Source: an uncultured Collinsella sp.
Lineage (GTDB): Bacteria > Actinomycetota > Coriobacteriia > Coriobacteriales > Coriobacteriaceae
Assembly: GCA_900541235.1 (NCBI GenBank)
Contig: UQIW01000011.1
Location: 1-64,000 of the forward strand
Length of the DNA: 64,000 nt
Direction of reading: 5' to 3'
In this document: in pieces, positions 61,782 to 64,000 of the stretch
Layout of the letters: every line of letters begins with the position of its first letter
How positions within the stretch are numbered: the first letter of the stretch is position 1
The notes under the pieces: generated by a model
Told to the model about the DNA's origin: nothing
Database searches by the model: none
Seen by the model: the letters and a program-made list of their open reading frames with translations, nothing else
Made by a program: the position numbers and the translations under genes

Positions 61782-61894
61782 GGTGTCCTTTCGACGGGGT
61801 TGGCAGGCTTAAGATTAGCGCAACAGGGGCGGGGCGGAGTCCGCGAGTGATAGTGCGAACGCCGCCGTCCCGGAGACACGGACGGAGGACTCAT

Positions 61895-62647
61895 ATGACG
61901 CAGGCAATATCGGACCCCAGGCAGGCCTCCGCCGCGCTGGCGGATCTGTTTGACACCCACAAGCGCGTGGTCTTCTTTGGCGGCGCTGGTGTTTCCACGG
62001 CAAGTGGCATCCCCGATTTCCGCAGCGTGGACGGCCTGTATCACCAGCAGTTTGCCTATCCGCCCGAGACCATGCTGTCGCATAGCTTTTACGAGGCGCA
62101 TCCGGCCGAGTTCTTCGACTTCTACCGCACCAAGATGATCGCGCTTGGCGCCAAGCCCAATCGCTGCCACACCAAGCTGGCCGAGCTGGAGCGCGCCGGC
62201 AAGCTAAATGCCGTGGTGACGCAAAATATCGACGGCCTGCATCAGATGGCCGGCTCACAACGCGTGTTCGAGCTGCACGGATCGGTCCATCGCAACATTT
62301 GCCAGTCGTGCGGCGCGGTCTATAGCGCCGAGTGGATTTGCTCGCGCGAGCACGAGGACGCCGCGGGCGTGCCTGCGTGCCCCGCGTGCGGCGACCGCAT
62401 CAAGCCCGATGTAGTGCTCTACGAAGAGCCGCTCGATGAGCATGTGCTGACCGGTGCCGTTGCCGCCATCGCCGCGGCCGATGCCCTCATTGTGGGCGGG
62501 ACCTCGCTCGTGGTGTATCCGGCGGCAGGCCTTACGCGTTACTTTACCGGCGATACGCTGGCCATATGCAACCTTGCTCCCACCGATCAGGATGCAAATG
62601 CCGACCTGCTGATTTCTTGCGACATCGCGGCCGCGTTTGCGTTCTAG
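61895..62647 (+). CDS. cobB: NAD-dependent protein deacylase, sirtuin
   Basis: A 250-residue protein. GGAGGA precedes ATG 61895. Motifs are FGGAGVSTASGIPDFRS (NAD loop), TQNIDGLHQMAG (catalytic core), ELHGSVHR (active-site His), Zn cysteines CQSC and CPACGD, and VGGTSLVVYPAAGL. The classic GAGxS loop reads GAGVST. It removes acetyl or acyl groups from lysines using NAD. It stands as a single gene divergent from xth. Confidence 0.94.
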   Translation: MTQAISDPRQASAALADLFDTHKRVVFFGGAGVSTASGIPDFRSVDGLYHQQFAYPPETMLSHSFYEAHPAEFFDFYRTKMIALGAKPNRCHTKLAELERAGKLNAVVTQNIDGLHQMAGSQRVFELHGSVHRNICQSCGAVYSAEWICSREHEDAAGVPACPACGDRIKPDVVLYEEPLDEHVLTGAVAAIAAADALIVGGTSLVVYPAAGLTRYFTGDTLAICNLAPTDQDANADLLISCDIAAAFAF

Positions 62648-62742
62648 CCCGCGCGCGCGGATACAATAGAAAGACTGAGTGCAAAGCGACCCCGCCGCCA
62701 GCTCCCCAAGCTCGGCGGCGTGGGCATTTTAGGAGGATGTTC

Positions 62743-64000
62743 ATGGCGAACGACAGCAAGACATGGCGGTGCGGAAAGTACGAGCTCAGCTTTGACCGTC
62801 CGCGCATCATGGGCGTCCTCAACGTGACGCCCGATTCGTTTAGCGATGGCGGGGAGCACTTCGACCCGGATGCCGCCATCGAGTACGGCCTGGCGATGCT
62901 CGACGCCGGCGCCGACATCATCGACGTGGGCGGCGAGTCCACGCGCCCCGGCTTTACCCCGGTCAACCCCGACGAGGAGGCTCGCCGCGTGCTGCCCGTG
63001 GTGCGCGCGCTGGCCAAGGAGGGCGCCATCGTCTCGATCGACACGCGTCATGTGGCGGTTGCCAAGGCGGCCGTGCGCTGCGGCGCCTCGATCGTCAACG
63101 ACGTGACCGGCTTCACCGATCCCAAGATGGTCGAGTTTGTTAAGACGAGCACCTGCGGCGTCATCGTGATGCATGCCGGCGAGGTCGCCGCGCCCACCCG
63201 CACGCACGCAACGGTGCAGCTCGATACCTCGGCAGCGGCGTTTGTTGCCGAGAAGGCGCGCGAGGCGGCTGCCGAGGCCGCGCGTGAGGCCGAGAAGCCG
63301 GCTCGCCGCCGTCGCGGCAAGCTGCTGGGTGAGCCCAAGGTTGAGGCCAAGCTTCCGGGCGGCGTGGTGCAGCCCTCGTTGCCGTTTGGCGAACCGGAGC
63401 CCACGTCCGAGCCCGCAACCGAGCTGGGGCAGGAGACGCCGGCCGCCGAGCAGGTTGCTGCCGCCGAGACCGTCGCGCCCGCGCCCGCGCCCGCGCCCGA
63501 GGCCACCGAGGCCGCATCGGAGTCCAATGACCGCCTGGCCGCCATGATGCGCCGCAGCGCCCGCCGCGAGGAAGCCTACGTGCCCACCTCGCAGCTCCGC
63601 CGCTTCACCCTGCCCGATTCGGCGCCCATCATGCGCCGCGTCATGGGCTTTCTGTCCGACCAGGCCCGCACGCTCATCCATGCCGGCGTGTCGCGCGACC
63701 GCATCTGCATTGATCCTGGCCCGGGCTTTGGTAAGTCGGCTAACGAGGACATCGTCATCCAGCGCGAGACTGCCAAGATGGCGTCACTGGGGTATCCGCT
63801 CATGTGTGCCGTGTCGCGCAAGCGCTTTGTGGGCGCCGTCTCGGGCGTGGCCGAGGCCGCCGAGCGCGATGCCGCTACGTTTGGCGTGTGCCTGGGCGCC
63901 ATCCAGGCCGGTGCCAACATCGTGCGCGTGCACGACGCCGCGGGTTTTGCGCAGTTCCTGAACGGCTACTGGGCGGTTGCCAAGCCACAGCCGCGCCGCG
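62743..64000 (+). CDS. folP: Dihydropteroate synthase with a large internal insertion (partial, runs off window)
   Basis: ATG 62743 follows AGGAGG; 419 codons are visible and the 3' end is beyond the window. The DHPS core is intact: GVLNVTPDSFSDGG (residues ~25-38), GGESTRPG, VSIDTRH, IVNDVTGF, VMHAG (about residue 143), DPGPGFGKS (about 324), SRKRF and RVHD. Between VMHAG and the helix before DPG lie ~135 extra residues (about 147-290): Ala/Glu/Arg rich, then Pro/Glu/Ala low complexity with a PAPAPAP run. The usual distance between these motifs is about 45 residues. Frame and codon use are continuous, so this is a real insertion, not a frameshift. It catalyses the pABA-dependent step of folate synthesis, the sulfonamide target. 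Confidence 0.93.
   Translation, partial: MANDSKTWRCGKYELSFDRPRIMGVLNVTPDSFSDGGEHFDPDAAIEYGLAMLDAGADIIDVGGESTRPGFTPVNPDEEARRVLPVVRALAKEGAIVSIDTRHVAVAKAAVRCGASIVNDVTGFTDPKMVEFVKTSTCGVIVMHAGEVAAPTRTHATVQLDTSAAAFVAEKAREAAAEAAREAEKPARRRRGKLLGEPKVEAKLPGGVVQPSLPFGEPEPTSEPATELGQETPAAEQVAAAETVAPAPAPAPEATEAASESNDRLAAMMRRSARREEAYVPTSQLRRFTLPDSAPIMRRVMGFLSDQARTLIHAGVSRDRICIDPGPGFGKSANEDIVIQRETAKMASLGYPLMCAVSRKRFVGAVSGVAEAAERDAATFGVCLGAIQAGANIVRVHDAAGFAQFLNGYWAVAKPQPRR

Overview
The window is one contiguous stretch of a high-GC genome with small intergenic gaps and strong GGAGG-type ribosome binding sites. The gene content fits a Gram-positive gut Coriobacteriia, most likely Collinsella: a mannose-family PTS, an NfnAB pair, an Fe-S type PurF, a LuxR regulator fused to a membrane domain, LPXTG-like surface proteins, and a dense set of intergenic hairpin repeats. 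The genus is inferred from gene content and style, not from a marker search.

Layout. 1-350: tRNA-Ile, tRNA-Ala, tRNA-Ile and a terminator. 461-3787: a bifunctional-nuclease-family gene, two unknown genes and typA. 4210-9596: two translationally coupled pilin/adhesin genes that share one style of damage: a one-base poly-T frameshift and three in-frame stops, one each of TAA, TAG and TGA. 9788-11729 (minus): a polymer-forming membrane protein and a TRIC-type channel. 12098-12327 (minus): two tRNA-Ser genes, with a 25-nt inverted copy of one tRNA end nearby. 12832-16136: rpsF-ssb-rpsR-rplI, then dnaB. 16230-19656: purA, purD and a Nudix hydrolase. 19739-22496: an ABC exporter and an unknown one-pass membrane protein. 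22668-27459: carAB behind a PyrR-type hairpin. 27471-33290: a mannose-family PTS (IIB, IIC, IID, no IIA), its GntR regulator, an esterase and a toxin-antitoxin pair, flanked by two copies of an intergenic repeat. 33387-40623: purE, sortase B, a MoaE-like gene, a CmpB-type membrane protein and purF-purM-purN. 40776-47240: a PTS IIA, a parvulin isomerase, YqeY, a polar amino acid ABC transporter and a cytidylate-kinase-like gene. 47291-50892: the membrane LuxR regulator and an LATTG surface protein. 51287-57366 (minus): nfnB-nfnA, pth, prs and glmU. 57560-60814: a complete ECF transporter with a fused double ATPase. 60963-64000: xth, a sirtuin, and folP running off the end.

How the genes connect. 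Six purine genes (purA, purD, purE, purF, purM, purN) sit in three clusters, and prs and carAB add PRPP and carbamoyl phosphate, so nucleotide synthesis is the dominant theme. The surface theme comprises two damaged pilins, one intact LATTG protein and a class B sortase about 24 kb from the pilins. No phage, insertion sequence, CRISPR array or rRNA is visible. The least explained material is intergenic: several families of long hairpins, some with perfect stems of unrelated sequence around an identical loop, and a triple array of 57-nt palindromes.
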